Of a DNA stretch of 38,897 nt, positions 21,173 to 28,950 are shown piece by piece. The stretch's first letter is position 1, and each line of letters starts with the position of its first letter. Made by a program: the position numbers and the translations under genes. The DNA comes from CAIKZZ01 sp035524495 (GTDB lineage Bacteria > Pseudomonadota > Gammaproteobacteria > Steroidobacterales > Steroidobacteraceae): contig DATKOR010000071.1 in NCBI GenBank assembly GCA_035524495.1, positions 1-38,897 of the forward strand, read 5' to 3'. The notes beneath the pieces were generated by a model. The model was not told the origin of the DNA. It worked only from the letters and a program-made list of their open reading frames with translations, and did no database searches.

Positions 21173-21397
21173 ATGAAGCTCGGGATCCGCGTTCGCGCCC
21201 TGTTGCTGGCGGCGCTGTTCGCGCTCGGGGGGGCCTCGACCGCGCTCGCGACCGACTCGAAGCCGACCGCCGACGACAAGTGCACGGCGCAATGTGACGA
21301 GGAGTCCGACCGCTGCATGCAGGCGGCCGGCAAGGACTCCGCGAAGCAAAAGCAGTGCGACAGCAACTACGACGACTGCCTGCGCAAGTGCAATTGA
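21173..21397 (+). CDS. small secreted six-cysteine protein
   Basis: This 74-residue protein has a signal peptide (MKLGIRVRALLL to about STALA, residue 26). The mature part is about 48 residues, highly charged, with six cysteines in a mirror arrangement: C-x3-C-x6-C, then a 13-residue linker, then C-x6-C-x3-C. This is what a disulfide-linked helical hairpin would need. I recognise no named family. GGAGG at 21160-21164 sets the ATG at 21173; an in-frame ATG at 21158 overlaps that ribosome binding site and is unlikely. A periplasmic metal-binding or structural role is conceivable but unsupported. Confidence 0.7.
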   Translation: MKLGIRVRALLLAALFALGGASTALATDSKPTADDKCTAQCDEESDRCMQAAGKDSAKQKQCDSNYDDCLRKCN

Positions 21398-21482
21398 CCT
21401 GATCCCCGGCCCGCCGTCCGACCCCGGGGAGCGCCGGGGCGGCGGCCGCCGGTCGCATCCCCGAGCCCCCCGGTGCCCGCAG

Positions 21483-21510
21483 TTGCAGTTGGGCCTCTTT
21501 TCTGTATAGT
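21483..21510 (+). promoter_or_regulatory. promoter of the small acidic protein gene
   Basis: TTGCAG (21483-21488) and TATAGT (21505-21510) are spaced 16 bp and lie in an unusually AT-rich patch. An 8-bp inverted repeat flanks the promoter: GCAGTTGC (21479-21486) and GCAACTGC (21522-21529). The left arm overlaps the -35, so it could be an operator. A second inverted repeat, CAGATC/GATCTG (21539-21555, 5-nt loop), lies in the leader. Confidence 0.6.
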
Positions 21511-21583
21511 TCGGTGGCTTCGCAACTGCAAAAAGCGACAGATCTTGTTGATCTGATTGATGATTTTCGAGGCACGGCGGGCC

Positions 21584-21799
21584 ATGACAGAACGGGACGA
21601 AGAGCACTTCGAGCTGGACGAGGAGTTCCTCGCTGATGCCGAGGCCGAGGATCCGGAGTACGAGCGGATCATCGACCGCGTCGAGCGCAAGAAGGTGCAG
21701 CCGGGCAAGAAGGGCAAGGCCGCCTGGAGCAAGCTCGAGGACGTGCTCGCCGAGCGCCGCCTGAAGAAAGCCCTGGAGGACTTCGAGGACGACGCCTGA
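21584..21799 (+). CDS. small acidic PA3496-like protein
   Basis: This 71-residue protein has an acidic first half (MTERDEEHFELDEEFLADAE). It then has a basic linker KKVQPGKKGKAAW, followed by SKLEDVLAERRLKKALEDFE. The C-terminal pattern W-x-K-L-E-D-x-L-x-E-R-R-L-x-K-x-L-x-[DE]-F resembles the PA3496 family of small gammaproteobacterial proteins, which have been linked to envelope integrity. The likeness is by eye. An in-frame ATG at 21560 (and TTG at 21557) would add eight or nine residues. I prefer 21584 because the acidic start fits the family, but neither start has a close Shine-Dalgarno sequence. Confidence 0.65.
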   Translation: MTERDEEHFELDEEFLADAEAEDPEYERIIDRVERKKVQPGKKGKAAWSKLEDVLAERRLKKALEDFEDDA

Positions 21800-21853
21800 G
21801 GTCGTCCGCCCTCCCGTGATTCTAAGCCGGCCCCCGCGGCCGCCCCGGTTGCG

Positions 21854-24445
21854 ATGCCCCCGATGAGCCCGAAGACCCCGCCGTTCGTCGTGCTGAAGTT
21901 CGGCGGCACCAGCGTTTCCTCCGCCGCCAACTGGCAGAACATCCTCGGCGTGCTGCAGGCGCGCCTCGCCGCCGGCCTGCAGCCGGTCGTCGTCCACTCG
22001 GCGCTCTCCGGCATCACCGACCGGCTCGAGGCGCTGCTGAGCGCGGCGCTCGCCGGGCGGCACGCACCGGTGCTCGAGGCGATCGGTGCGCGCCACACGG
22101 CGCTCGCGCAGGACCTCGGCATCGCGATTCCGCCGACCGTCGCGCGCCAGCTCGAGGAGCTCGCGCAGATCGCCGCGGGCCTCGCGCTCGTCAAGGAAGT
22201 CAGCGACCGGGTCCGCGCCCGGGTCATGGCGACCGGCGAGCTGATGGCGACCGCGCTCGGCGCCGCGTGGCTCGCGAGCCGCGGCCTCGCGGTCGAGTGG
22301 GTCGATGCGCGCACCGTCCTCAGGGCCGAGCCCCGCCGCCAGGCCCGCGAGCGGGCGCAGATCCTCGCGGCGACCTGCGACTACGCGCCGGATGCGGCGC
22401 TGCAGGCGCGCTTCGCGCGCCCGGGCGTCGTGATCCTGACCCAGGGATTCATCGCCAGCGACGAGGAGGGCAACACCGTGCTCCTCGGGCGCGGTGGCTC
22501 GGACACCTCCGGCGCCTACTTCGCGGCCAAGCTCGCCGCCTGCCGGCTCGAGATCTGGACCGACGTGCCCGGCATGTTCAGCGCGAACCCGAAGGGCGTG
22601 CCGAGCGCGCGGCTGCTGCGCCAGCTGCACTACGACGAGGCCCAGGAGATCGCCTCGAGCGGCGCCAAGGTCCTGCACCCGCGCTGCATCCTGCCGGTCA
22701 AGCAGTACGGCATCCCGCTCTACGTCTACGCGACGCAGACGCCCGCGCTCGAGGGCACGCACATCACCGCCGAGCCGGCCGGCGGCGATGCCGCGCAGGT
22801 CAAGGCGATCGCGATCAAGAAGGGCATCACGCTCATCTCGATGGACAGCCCCGGCATGTGGCACGAGGTGGGCTTCCTCGCCGACGTCTTCCAGGTCTTC
22901 AAGGCGCAGGGCCTCTCCGTCGACCTCGTCTCGACGAGCGAGACCAACGTCACCGTGTCGCTCGATCCGCAGGCGAACACGCTCGATGCCGGCGTCGTCG
23001 CGACGCTGGTCGCCGCCCTGGCCCCGCTGTGCCGCGCCGAGGTCATCGGGCCCTGCGCCGCGCTCTCGCTCGTCGGGCGCAACATCCGCGGGATCCTGCA
23101 CGACCTCGGGGACGCGCTGTCGCTGTTTGCCGAGGAGCGCATCTACCTCGTCAGCCAGGCGGCGAACGACCTCAACTTCACGTTCGTCATCGACGAGGAG
23201 CAGGGCGATCGGCTCGTCGGCCAGCTGCACGAGCTCTTGATCCGCGCCGCGGTCAACGACCTCGTGCTCGGGCCGACCTGGGATGAGCTCAATGCCGCGC
23301 CGCCGGCGCCGCCGCCACCGGCCTGGTGGCGCACCAGGCGCAGCGAGCTCCTCGCGCGCTTCGGGACGCGCGACGCCGCCTACGTCTACGACGTCGCGAC
23401 GGTGCGTGCCCAGGCGCGCGAGCTCAAGGCGCTGCGCGCGACCGCGGCGGTGCACTACGCGATGAAGGCGAACCCGCACCCGGCGCTTCTGGCGGCGCTC
23501 GCCGAGGAGGGCATCGGCTTTGACTGCGTGTCGCGCGGCGAGGTCGAGCACTTGAGGCGCGCGGTGCCGGCGCTCGAGCTGCGGCACGTGCTCTTCACGC
23601 CGAACTTCGCGCCGCGCCACGAGTACCAGTGGGCGCTCGAGGCGGGGCTCACGGTCACGCTCGACAACCTGTATCCGCTCAGGGAATGGGCGCCGCTCTT
23701 TCGCGGGCGCGAGCTCTTCGTGCGCATCGACACCGGCCGCGGCCACGGGCACCACGAGCACGTGCGCACCGCGGGCGTCCACACGAAGTTCGGCGTGCCG
23801 CTCTTCGAGGTCGAGGAGCTCGCGCGCCTCGCGGCGGCCGCCGGCGCGAAGATCGTGGGACTGCACGCGCACACCGGCAGCGGCAACTTCGCGATCGACA
23901 ACTGGCTCGAGGTCGCCGAGTGCCTCGCCGGCGTCGCGGCGCAGTTCCCGGCGGTGCAGGTGCTCGACCTCGGCGGCGGGCTCGGCGTCCCCGACACCAC
24001 GGCGCGGCGCCCGGTCGACCTCGCGGCGCTCGATGAGGCGCTGCTCGCGTTCCGCGCCAGGGCGAGCGGCTTCGCGCTCTGGCTCGAGCCGGGGCGCTTC
24101 CTCGTTGCCAGCGCCGGGGTCCTGCTCGCGCGCGTCACGCAACTGAAGGGCAAGGGGATCAAGCAGTACCTCGGGGTCGCGACCGGCATGAACTCGCTGA
24201 TCCGGCCGGCGCTCTACGGCGCGCACCACGAGATCGTGAACCTGACGCGGCTCGACGAGCCCGCAGGCGCCACCTACGAGGTCGTGGGGCCGATCTGCGA
24301 GTCGGCCGACGTCCTCGGACACGAGCGGCTGCTGCCGGCCAGCCGCGAGGGCGACGTGCTCGCGATCGCGACCGCCGGCGCGTATGGTCATGCGATGAGC
24401 TCGCACTACAACCTGCGCGAGCCGGCCGAGGAGCTGTTGCTGTAG
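21854..24445 (+). CDS. lysCA: bifunctional aspartate kinase / diaminopimelate decarboxylase
   Basis: This 863-residue fusion catalyses the first and last steps of lysine synthesis. Residues 1 to about 290 are the kinase (VVLKFGGTSVSS at 13-24). Two ACT-like segments follow to about 480 and would give lysine feedback. From about 495 onward is the fold-type III PLP decarboxylase. Lys538 in HYAMKANPHP binds PLP, HTGSGN and the GGGLG loop bind the phosphate, and Cys815 in GPICESAD belongs to the partner-subunit active site. Such fusions are known from Xanthomonas and relatives. The ATG at 21854 or 21863 could be the start; neither has a strong ribosome site. asd follows after 23 bp, forming a lysine/threonine/methionine precursor operon. 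Confidence 0.93.
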   Translation: MPPMSPKTPPFVVLKFGGTSVSSAANWQNILGVLQARLAAGLQPVVVHSALSGITDRLEALLSAALAGRHAPVLEAIGARHTALAQDLGIAIPPTVARQLEELAQIAAGLALVKEVSDRVRARVMATGELMATALGAAWLASRGLAVEWVDARTVLRAEPRRQARERAQILAATCDYAPDAALQARFARPGVVILTQGFIASDEEGNTVLLGRGGSDTSGAYFAAKLAACRLEIWTDVPGMFSANPKGVPSARLLRQLHYDEAQEIASSGAKVLHPRCILPVKQYGIPLYVYATQTPALEGTHITAEPAGGDAAQVKAIAIKKGITLISMDSPGMWHEVGFLADVFQVFKAQGLSVDLVSTSETNVTVSLDPQANTLDAGVVATLVAALAPLCRAEVIGPCAALSLVGRNIRGILHDLGDALSLFAEERIYLVSQAANDLNFTFVIDEEQGDRLVGQLHELLIRAAVNDLVLGPTWDELNAAPPAPPPPAWWRTRRSELLARFGTRDAAYVYDVATVRAQARELKALRATAAVHYAMKANPHPALLAALAEEGIGFDCVSRGEVEHLRRAVPALELRHVLFTPNFAPRHEYQWALEAGLTVTLDNLYPLREWAPLFRGRELFVRIDTGRGHGHHEHVRTAGVHTKFGVPLFEVEELARLAAAAGAKIVGLHAHTGSGNFAIDNWLEVAECLAGVAAQFPAVQVLDLGGGLGVPDTTARRPVDLAALDEALLAFRARASGFALWLEPGRFLVASAGVLLARVTQLKGKGIKQYLGVATGMNSLIRPALYGAHHEIVNLTRLDEPAGATYEVVGPICESADVLGHERLLPASREGDVLAIATAGAYGHAMSSHYNLREPAEELLL

Positions 24446-24468
24446 CGCTGGGCATCCGGGAGCGTCTG

Positions 24469-25581
24469 ATGAAGGTCGGGATCGTTGGCTGGCGTGGCAT
24501 GGTGGGCTCGGTGCTCGTCGACCGGATGCGCGCCGAGGGCGACTTCAAGGTCGTGGAGCCGGTGTTCTTCTCGACGACCCAGGCCGGGCGCGCGGCGCCC
24601 GAGGTCGGCCGGCCGGTGGCGGCGGTCCGCGACGCGAACGACGTCGGCGCGCTCGGCGCGATGGATGTCGTGCTCTCCTGCCAGGGTGGCGACTACACGA
24701 ACGACGTGCACCCGCGCCTGCGTGCCGCGGGCTGGCGCGGCTACTGGATCGACGCCGCCTCGGCGCTGCGGATGCGCGAGGACGCGGTCATCATCCTCGA
24801 CCCCGTCAACCGGCCGGTCATCGACCGCGCGCTCGCGGCCGGGCGGCTCGACTACATCGGCGGCAACTGCACGGTGTCGCTGATGCTGATGGGGCTCGGC
24901 GGGCTGTTTCGCGAGGACCTGGTCGAGTGGGCGACCGCGATGACCTACCAGGCGGCCTCGGGCGCGGGCGCCGCCCACATGCGCGAGCTCGTCGCCCAGA
25001 TGGGCACCGCGCACGCCGCGGCGGCGCGCCTGCTCGCCGAGCCCGGCAGCAGCGTGCTCGAGCTCGACCGCGCGGTCGGCGCCGCGCTCAACGGCGATGG
25101 CCTGCCACGCGCCGAGTTCGGCACCGCGCTCGCCGGCAGCCTCATCGCCTGGATCGACAAGGACCTCGGCAACGGCCAGAGCCGCGAGGAGTGGAAGGGC
25201 GGCGCCGAGGCCAACAAGATCCTCGGCCGCGAGTCGCGGCCGGTGCCGGTCGACGGCATCTGCGTCCGTATCGGCGCAATGCGCTGCCACAGCCAGGCGC
25301 TGACGATCAAGCTCAAGCGCGACCTGCCGCTCAAGGACCTCGAGCGCATCATCGCGAACGCGAACGACTGGGTGCGGGTGATTGCGAACGAGCGCGAGGC
25401 CTCGATCCGCGAGCTCTCGCCGGTCAAGGTCGCCGGCTCCCTCGAGATCCCGGTCGGTCGGCTGCGCAAGCTCCCGATGGGCGGGGAGTACCTTGCGGCG
25501 TTCACGGTCGGCGACCAGCTGCTGTGGGGCGCCGCCGAGCCGTTGCGGCGCATGCTGAGGATCCTGGTCGCGCGGCGCTGA
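24469..25581 (+). CDS. asd: aspartate-semialdehyde dehydrogenase
   Basis: This 370-residue cytoplasmic enzyme reduces aspartyl phosphate to aspartate semialdehyde with NADPH, directly following the kinase encoded upstream. MKVGIVGWRGMVGSVL is the Rossmann start typical of the E. coli-type enzyme. The nucleophile is Cys134 in GGNCTVSLMLMGLGGLF (Cys135 in E. coli). The substrate-binding stretch with R and H residues is near RIGAMRCHSQALTIKL. Length and motifs match the gammaproteobacterial form (about 367 residues). It probably shares a transcript with lysCA. Confidence 0.95.
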   Translation: MKVGIVGWRGMVGSVLVDRMRAEGDFKVVEPVFFSTTQAGRAAPEVGRPVAAVRDANDVGALGAMDVVLSCQGGDYTNDVHPRLRAAGWRGYWIDAASALRMREDAVIILDPVNRPVIDRALAAGRLDYIGGNCTVSLMLMGLGGLFREDLVEWATAMTYQAASGAGAAHMRELVAQMGTAHAAAARLLAEPGSSVLELDRAVGAALNGDGLPRAEFGTALAGSLIAWIDKDLGNGQSREEWKGGAEANKILGRESRPVPVDGICVRIGAMRCHSQALTIKLKRDLPLKDLERIIANANDWVRVIANEREASIRELSPVKVAGSLEIPVGRLRKLPMGGEYLAAFTVGDQLLWGAAEPLRRMLRILVARR

Positions 25582-25588
25582 GCCCGGG

Positions 25589-26770
25589 GTGAGGCAGCTC
25601 TTCAGTCGGTTGCCGCGTACGGTCGTCGTGCTCGGCGGCGTCTCGCTGCTGAACGATGCGGCGAGCGAGATGATCACGCCGCTGCTGCCGGTGCTCCTGA
25701 CCGCGACGCTCGGCGCGGGCCCGGCGGTCGTCGGCCTCGTCGAGGGCGTCGCCGAGGCGACCGCGAGCATCCTGAAGCTGGTCGCCGGGCGGCTCGTCGA
25801 CCGCGGCGTCGGCGCCAAGCGCCTCGTGTTCACCGGCTACACGCTCGCGAACATCGCGCGCCCGGTGATCGGGGTCGCGAGCGCCTGGCCGCTCGTGCTC
25901 GTGCTGCGCTTCGCCGATCGCGTCGGCAAGGGGCTGAGGACGGCGCCCCGCGATGCGCTGATCGCCGGCGCGACGCTCGAGTCCGAGCGCGGGCGCGCGT
26001 TCGGCTTCCACCGCTCGATGGACCACGCGGGCGCCGTGATCGGGCCGCTGGTCGCATTCGGGCTGCTGTCGCTCGGCGTCTCGCTGCCGAAGGTGTTCGT
26101 GTGGTCGCTGGTCCCGGGCGTGCTCGTGCTCGTGCTGCTCGGCCTCGGCGTTCCACGCGATGCGCCGCTCGTCCACGGGCGAGCGGCGCCGCTGTCGTGG
26201 CACACGCTCGACCGCCGGCTCCGCGCGCTCCTGATTGCGGCCGGGGTGCTCGCGCTCGCGACGGTCCCGGAGGTGTTCGTCGTGCTGTGGGCGCGCGCCG
26301 CGGGGCTGCCGCTGCCGTGGGTGCCGCTCGTGTGGGCGGCAGCGAGCCTCGCGAAGATGCTGCTCGCCTATCCTGCCGGCATCGCGAGCGACGCGCTCGG
26401 GCGGGTCCCGCTGCTGCTCCTCGGCTGGACACTGCGCGTGCTCGCGCTCGCCGCGCTCGCCTTCGTGCACGCCGCGGGCCTGCTCGTCTGGGCGCTCTTC
26501 CTCGCGTACTCGGCGACGCTCGCGCTCACCGAGCCCGCCGAGCGCTCGCTGATCGGCGACATGGCGCCGGCCGCCGTGCGCGGCACGGCGTTCGGGCTCT
26601 ATCACCTCGCGAGCGGACTGCTGGTGCTGCCGGGCGCCGTCGTCTTCGGGCTCGTGTGGCAGCGGGCGGGGGCGGCGAGCGCCTTCGCGCTCGCCGCCCT
26701 CGTGACCGCGCTCGCCGCGATCGGCATGGCGCTCGCGGCACGCCTTGCGCCCGGCGCTCGGGGCGCATAA
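25589..26770 (+). CDS. major facilitator superfamily transporter
   Basis: This 393-residue protein has about twelve membrane segments. LLNDAASEMITPLLPVLLT in the first helix and RFADRVGKGLRTAPRDALIA between helices two to four are typical of an MFS subgroup often annotated as predicted permeases. GRLVDRGVGAKR is the cytoplasmic loop motif A equivalent. The substrate is unknown, and either export or import is possible. The start is GTG 25589, seven bases after the asd stop, suggesting co-transcription with the lysine genes. An amino-acid exporter would fit that context, but nothing in the sequence shows it. Confidence 0.82.
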   Translation: MRQLFSRLPRTVVVLGGVSLLNDAASEMITPLLPVLLTATLGAGPAVVGLVEGVAEATASILKLVAGRLVDRGVGAKRLVFTGYTLANIARPVIGVASAWPLVLVLRFADRVGKGLRTAPRDALIAGATLESERGRAFGFHRSMDHAGAVIGPLVAFGLLSLGVSLPKVFVWSLVPGVLVLVLLGLGVPRDAPLVHGRAAPLSWHTLDRRLRALLIAAGVLALATVPEVFVVLWARAAGLPLPWVPLVWAAASLAKMLLAYPAGIASDALGRVPLLLLGWTLRVLALAALAFVHAAGLLVWALFLAYSATLALTEPAERSLIGDMAPAAVRGTAFGLYHLASGLLVLPGAVVFGLVWQRAGAASAFALAALVTALAAIGMALAARLAPGARGA

Positions 26771-26784
26771 CCGGCACCCTCAGG

Positions 26785-26798
26785 GGCCCTCGGGGGCC
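26785..26798 (+). terminator. possible weak hairpin after the MFS gene
   Basis: GGCCC (26785-26789) and GGGCC (26794-26798) enclose a TCGG loop, 14 bp after the MFS stop. The stem is short and no U run follows. The rest of the gap to 26979 shows only a TATAAG (26942-26947) that could be the -10 of the next gene; no convincing -35 precedes it. Confidence 0.3.
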
Positions 26799-26979
26799 TG
26801 CGGACGCTCCGACAGCCGGACCATGCCGCTGATTGCGATATGTTTAATCGCCGCAGCCCAGTGAACGGTGGCCACGCCCCCCCGTGTCCAACCCTTTGGG
26901 CGCCTTTCGCACTGCGTCAACCCTGGCAGCCCGATCGGCGCTATAAGGAAGGAGCGCGAAAGCGCCATTGGAGACAGCG

Positions 26980-27840
26980 ATGAGCCCCTCTGAGCGCCTC
27001 CCGAGAAGGTCCCGCCCGATGGCGGCCGTTCTCATCGTCGGCCTGCTCGCGAGCGGCCTCGCCGTGGCGCATCCGTTCGGTGGCGGAGGCGGCGGTGGCG
27101 GGCACGGCGGCGGTGGCGCAGCGCACTCCGGCGGAGGCCACGGCGGCGGTTTCAGCGGCGGCTCCCACGGTGGCGCGCATTTCAGTGGCGGCCACGCCTA
27201 CGCGCCGCGCAGTGCCTACGCCCCGCGCAGCTACGCGAGCCCGCGTGGCAGTTATTCGCACAGCGCTCCGTCTTCCTACGCGTCGCGCCCGGCCGCCCAC
27301 TACACGAACCCGCGCGCCGGGAACCCGTCGACGTACCGCGGTGGCCGCCCGGGCTACGGGACGGCGCGCTCGTTCGCGCCCTCGCCGGGTCGCGGGGGCT
27401 GGCACGGCGGACGGGGCGGCTACTGGCACGGCCGCTGGTGGGGCGGCGTGTGGCCGCTCGGCATGTTCGTGGTCGGCCTGCCCTGGTACTACGAGACGTT
27501 CTGGTGGGGCGGCGTGCCTTATTACTACGCCGACTCGACGTTCTATCGCTGGAACGACGGCGTCAGCCAGTACGAGGTCGTGGCGCCGCCGGGCGACGAC
27601 GCGGCCGGGCAGGGCCCGGCCGTCGGCGGCGACCTCTATGTCTATCCGCAGCAGGGACAGTCGGACGAGCAGCAGAAGCAGGACCGCTACGAGTGCTACC
27701 GCTGGGCCGCCGACCAGACGGGCTTCGACCCGACCAAGCCGGATGGCGGCGTGAACGCGAGCGATGCGTCGGATGCCTCGTCGGCCTACCGGCGCGCCGA
27801 GGGTGCGTGCCTCGAGGGTCGCGGCTACACGGTGAGGTGA
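26980..27840 (+). CDS. exported Gly/His/Tyr-rich protein (DUF6515-like)
   Basis: This 286-residue protein has a signal peptide ending LAVA-HPFG. Residues about 29-70 are a low-complexity stretch of Gly, His and Ser, followed by Arg/Ser/Tyr-rich sequence to about 140. A W/Y-rich hydrophobic section (GLPWYYETFWWGGVPYYY) precedes a short ordered part with DLYVYPQQGQSDEQQKQDRY, ECYRWA and DQTGFDP. That last block recurs in many gammaproteobacterial exported proteins, including those annotated DUF6515. The poly-Gly/His region could bind metal. The ATG at 26980 has GGAG just upstream. No function can be given. Confidence 0.75.
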   Translation: MSPSERLPRRSRPMAAVLIVGLLASGLAVAHPFGGGGGGGGHGGGGAAHSGGGHGGGFSGGSHGGAHFSGGHAYAPRSAYAPRSYASPRGSYSHSAPSSYASRPAAHYTNPRAGNPSTYRGGRPGYGTARSFAPSPGRGGWHGGRGGYWHGRWWGGVWPLGMFVVGLPWYYETFWWGGVPYYYADSTFYRWNDGVSQYEVVAPPGDDAAGQGPAVGGDLYVYPQQGQSDEQQKQDRYECYRWAADQTGFDPTKPDGGVNASDASDASSAYRRAEGACLEGRGYTVR

Positions 27841-27938
27841 CTGGCGGGCGGCGTTCGCCGGGCGCATGCTGCCGGCGCGCCACGCGACGCTGCGGATGCG
27901 GCGCACGCGCGCCGAACCACCAACCCCGGGGAATCACC

Positions 27939-28319
27939 ATGAAGTCCATGCTCGCCGCGCTCGCCTGCGCGGCCGCTCTCGCCGCCGTCCCGTTCGCGAC
28001 CGCCGCGGCCGACACGCCGATCCTGCGCGTCGTCGTCGTACAACCGACCGACACCGCCGCCTACGTGAAGGAGGTGACGACGCTGCGCGGGATGTTCAAG
28101 CAGCTCGGGATCCCGGCGACGCTTCGCGTGTGGCGCGCGACCTACGCGGGGCCCGAGGCCGGCACGATCGTCGTCGCGCTCGAGTTCCCGAACCTGCAGG
28201 CGGTCGCGAGCTACTCGCAGACGCTGCGCGCGAGCCCCGAGGCGACGGCGCAGCTCGCGAAGGTGACGGCGCTCAGGATGCTCGTTTCTGACAGCCTCTA
28301 CGAGGAATTGACCAAGTAG
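27939..28319 (+). CDS. small exported protein of unknown function
   Basis: This 126-residue protein has a signal peptide (MKSMLAALACAAALAAV to about TAAAD). The mature part, about 100 residues, alternates strands and helices: ILRVVVVQP, YVKEVTTLRGMFKQLG, TLRVWRA, GTIVVALEFPNLQAVASYSQ and so on. It looks like a ferredoxin-like dimeric alpha/beta-barrel domain (as in DUF1330 or NIPSNAP-type proteins), although such domains are usually cytoplasmic. The start is the ATG at 27939. Its stop is one base away from the stop of the convergent hisIE gene. Confidence 0.7.
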   Translation: MKSMLAALACAAALAAVPFATAAADTPILRVVVVQPTDTAAYVKEVTTLRGMFKQLGIPATLRVWRATYAGPEAGTIVVALEFPNLQAVASYSQTLRASPEATAQLAKVTALRMLVSDSLYEELTK

Positions 28320-28320
28320 C

Positions 28321-28950
28321 TCAGGCGCGCGCCGCGTGCCGTGAGGCGAGTTCGCGCACGACGTCCTCGAGCGACTGGCCGCGGCTCTTGAGCAGCACCA
28401 GCAGGTGATAGAGGAGGTCGGCGCTCTCGCCGATCACGGCCTGATCGTCCGCCTGCACGGCCGCGAGCGCGACCTCGAGGCCCTCTTCGCCGACCTTCTG
28501 CGCGATGCGGCTCGGTCCCTTGGCGTGCAGCTTCGCCGTGTAGCTCCCCTCCGGCGCCTCGGCGATGCGCGCGCCGATGATCGACTCGAGCCGGTGCAGG
28601 AACGCAAGCTCGGTCGCGAGCGAGGCGGGCTGGCCGTGGAAGCAGTCCGGGGCGCCCGTGTGGCACACCGGCCCCGCGGGTCGTCCGAGCACGAGCAGCG
28701 TGTCGCGGTCGCAGTCGGGCGTCACCGCCTCGACGAGGATGTAGTTCCCGGAGCTCTCGCCCTTGGTCCACTGGCGCTGGCGCGTGCGGCTGAAGAACGT
28801 CACGCGCTTCGTCGCGAGCGTCGCCGCGAGCGCGGCGCGGTCCATGTAGCCAAGCATCAGGACCGTCCCGGTGTCGGCGTGCTGCACGATCGCGGGGATC
28901 AGCCCCTGTGTCTTGCTCCAGTCGAGCGTCGCGACATCCGCCTCATTCAT
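28321..28950 (-). CDS. hisIE: phosphoribosyl-AMP cyclohydrolase / phosphoribosyl-ATP pyrophosphatase
   Basis: This 209-residue bifunctional enzyme catalyses steps two and three of histidine synthesis. The HisI part (1-115) has YMDRAALAATL, FFSRTRQRQWTKGESSGN, the metal-binding DCDRDT and the cysteine in GPVCHTG. The HisE part (about 120-205) has the helical pyrophosphatase motif KVGEEGLEVALAA with ESADLLYHLLVLL. The ATG at 28950 overlaps the hisF stop as ATGA. It is the last gene of the operon. Confidence 0.96.
   Translation of the reverse strand: MNEADVATLDWSKTQGLIPAIVQHADTGTVLMLGYMDRAALAATLATKRVTFFSRTRQRQWTKGESSGNYILVEAVTPDCDRDTLLVLGRPAGPVCHTGAPDCFHGQPASLATELAFLHRLESIIGARIAEAPEGSYTAKLHAKGPSRIAQKVGEEGLEVALAAVQADDQAVIGESADLLYHLLVLLKSRGQSLEDVVRELASRHAARA

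Noticed and set aside
27080..27200. dense GGC/GGT repeats resembling a tandem or CRISPR-like array
   Set aside because: They are irregular glycine and histidine codons inside the exported protein gene, without constant repeat-spacer units.
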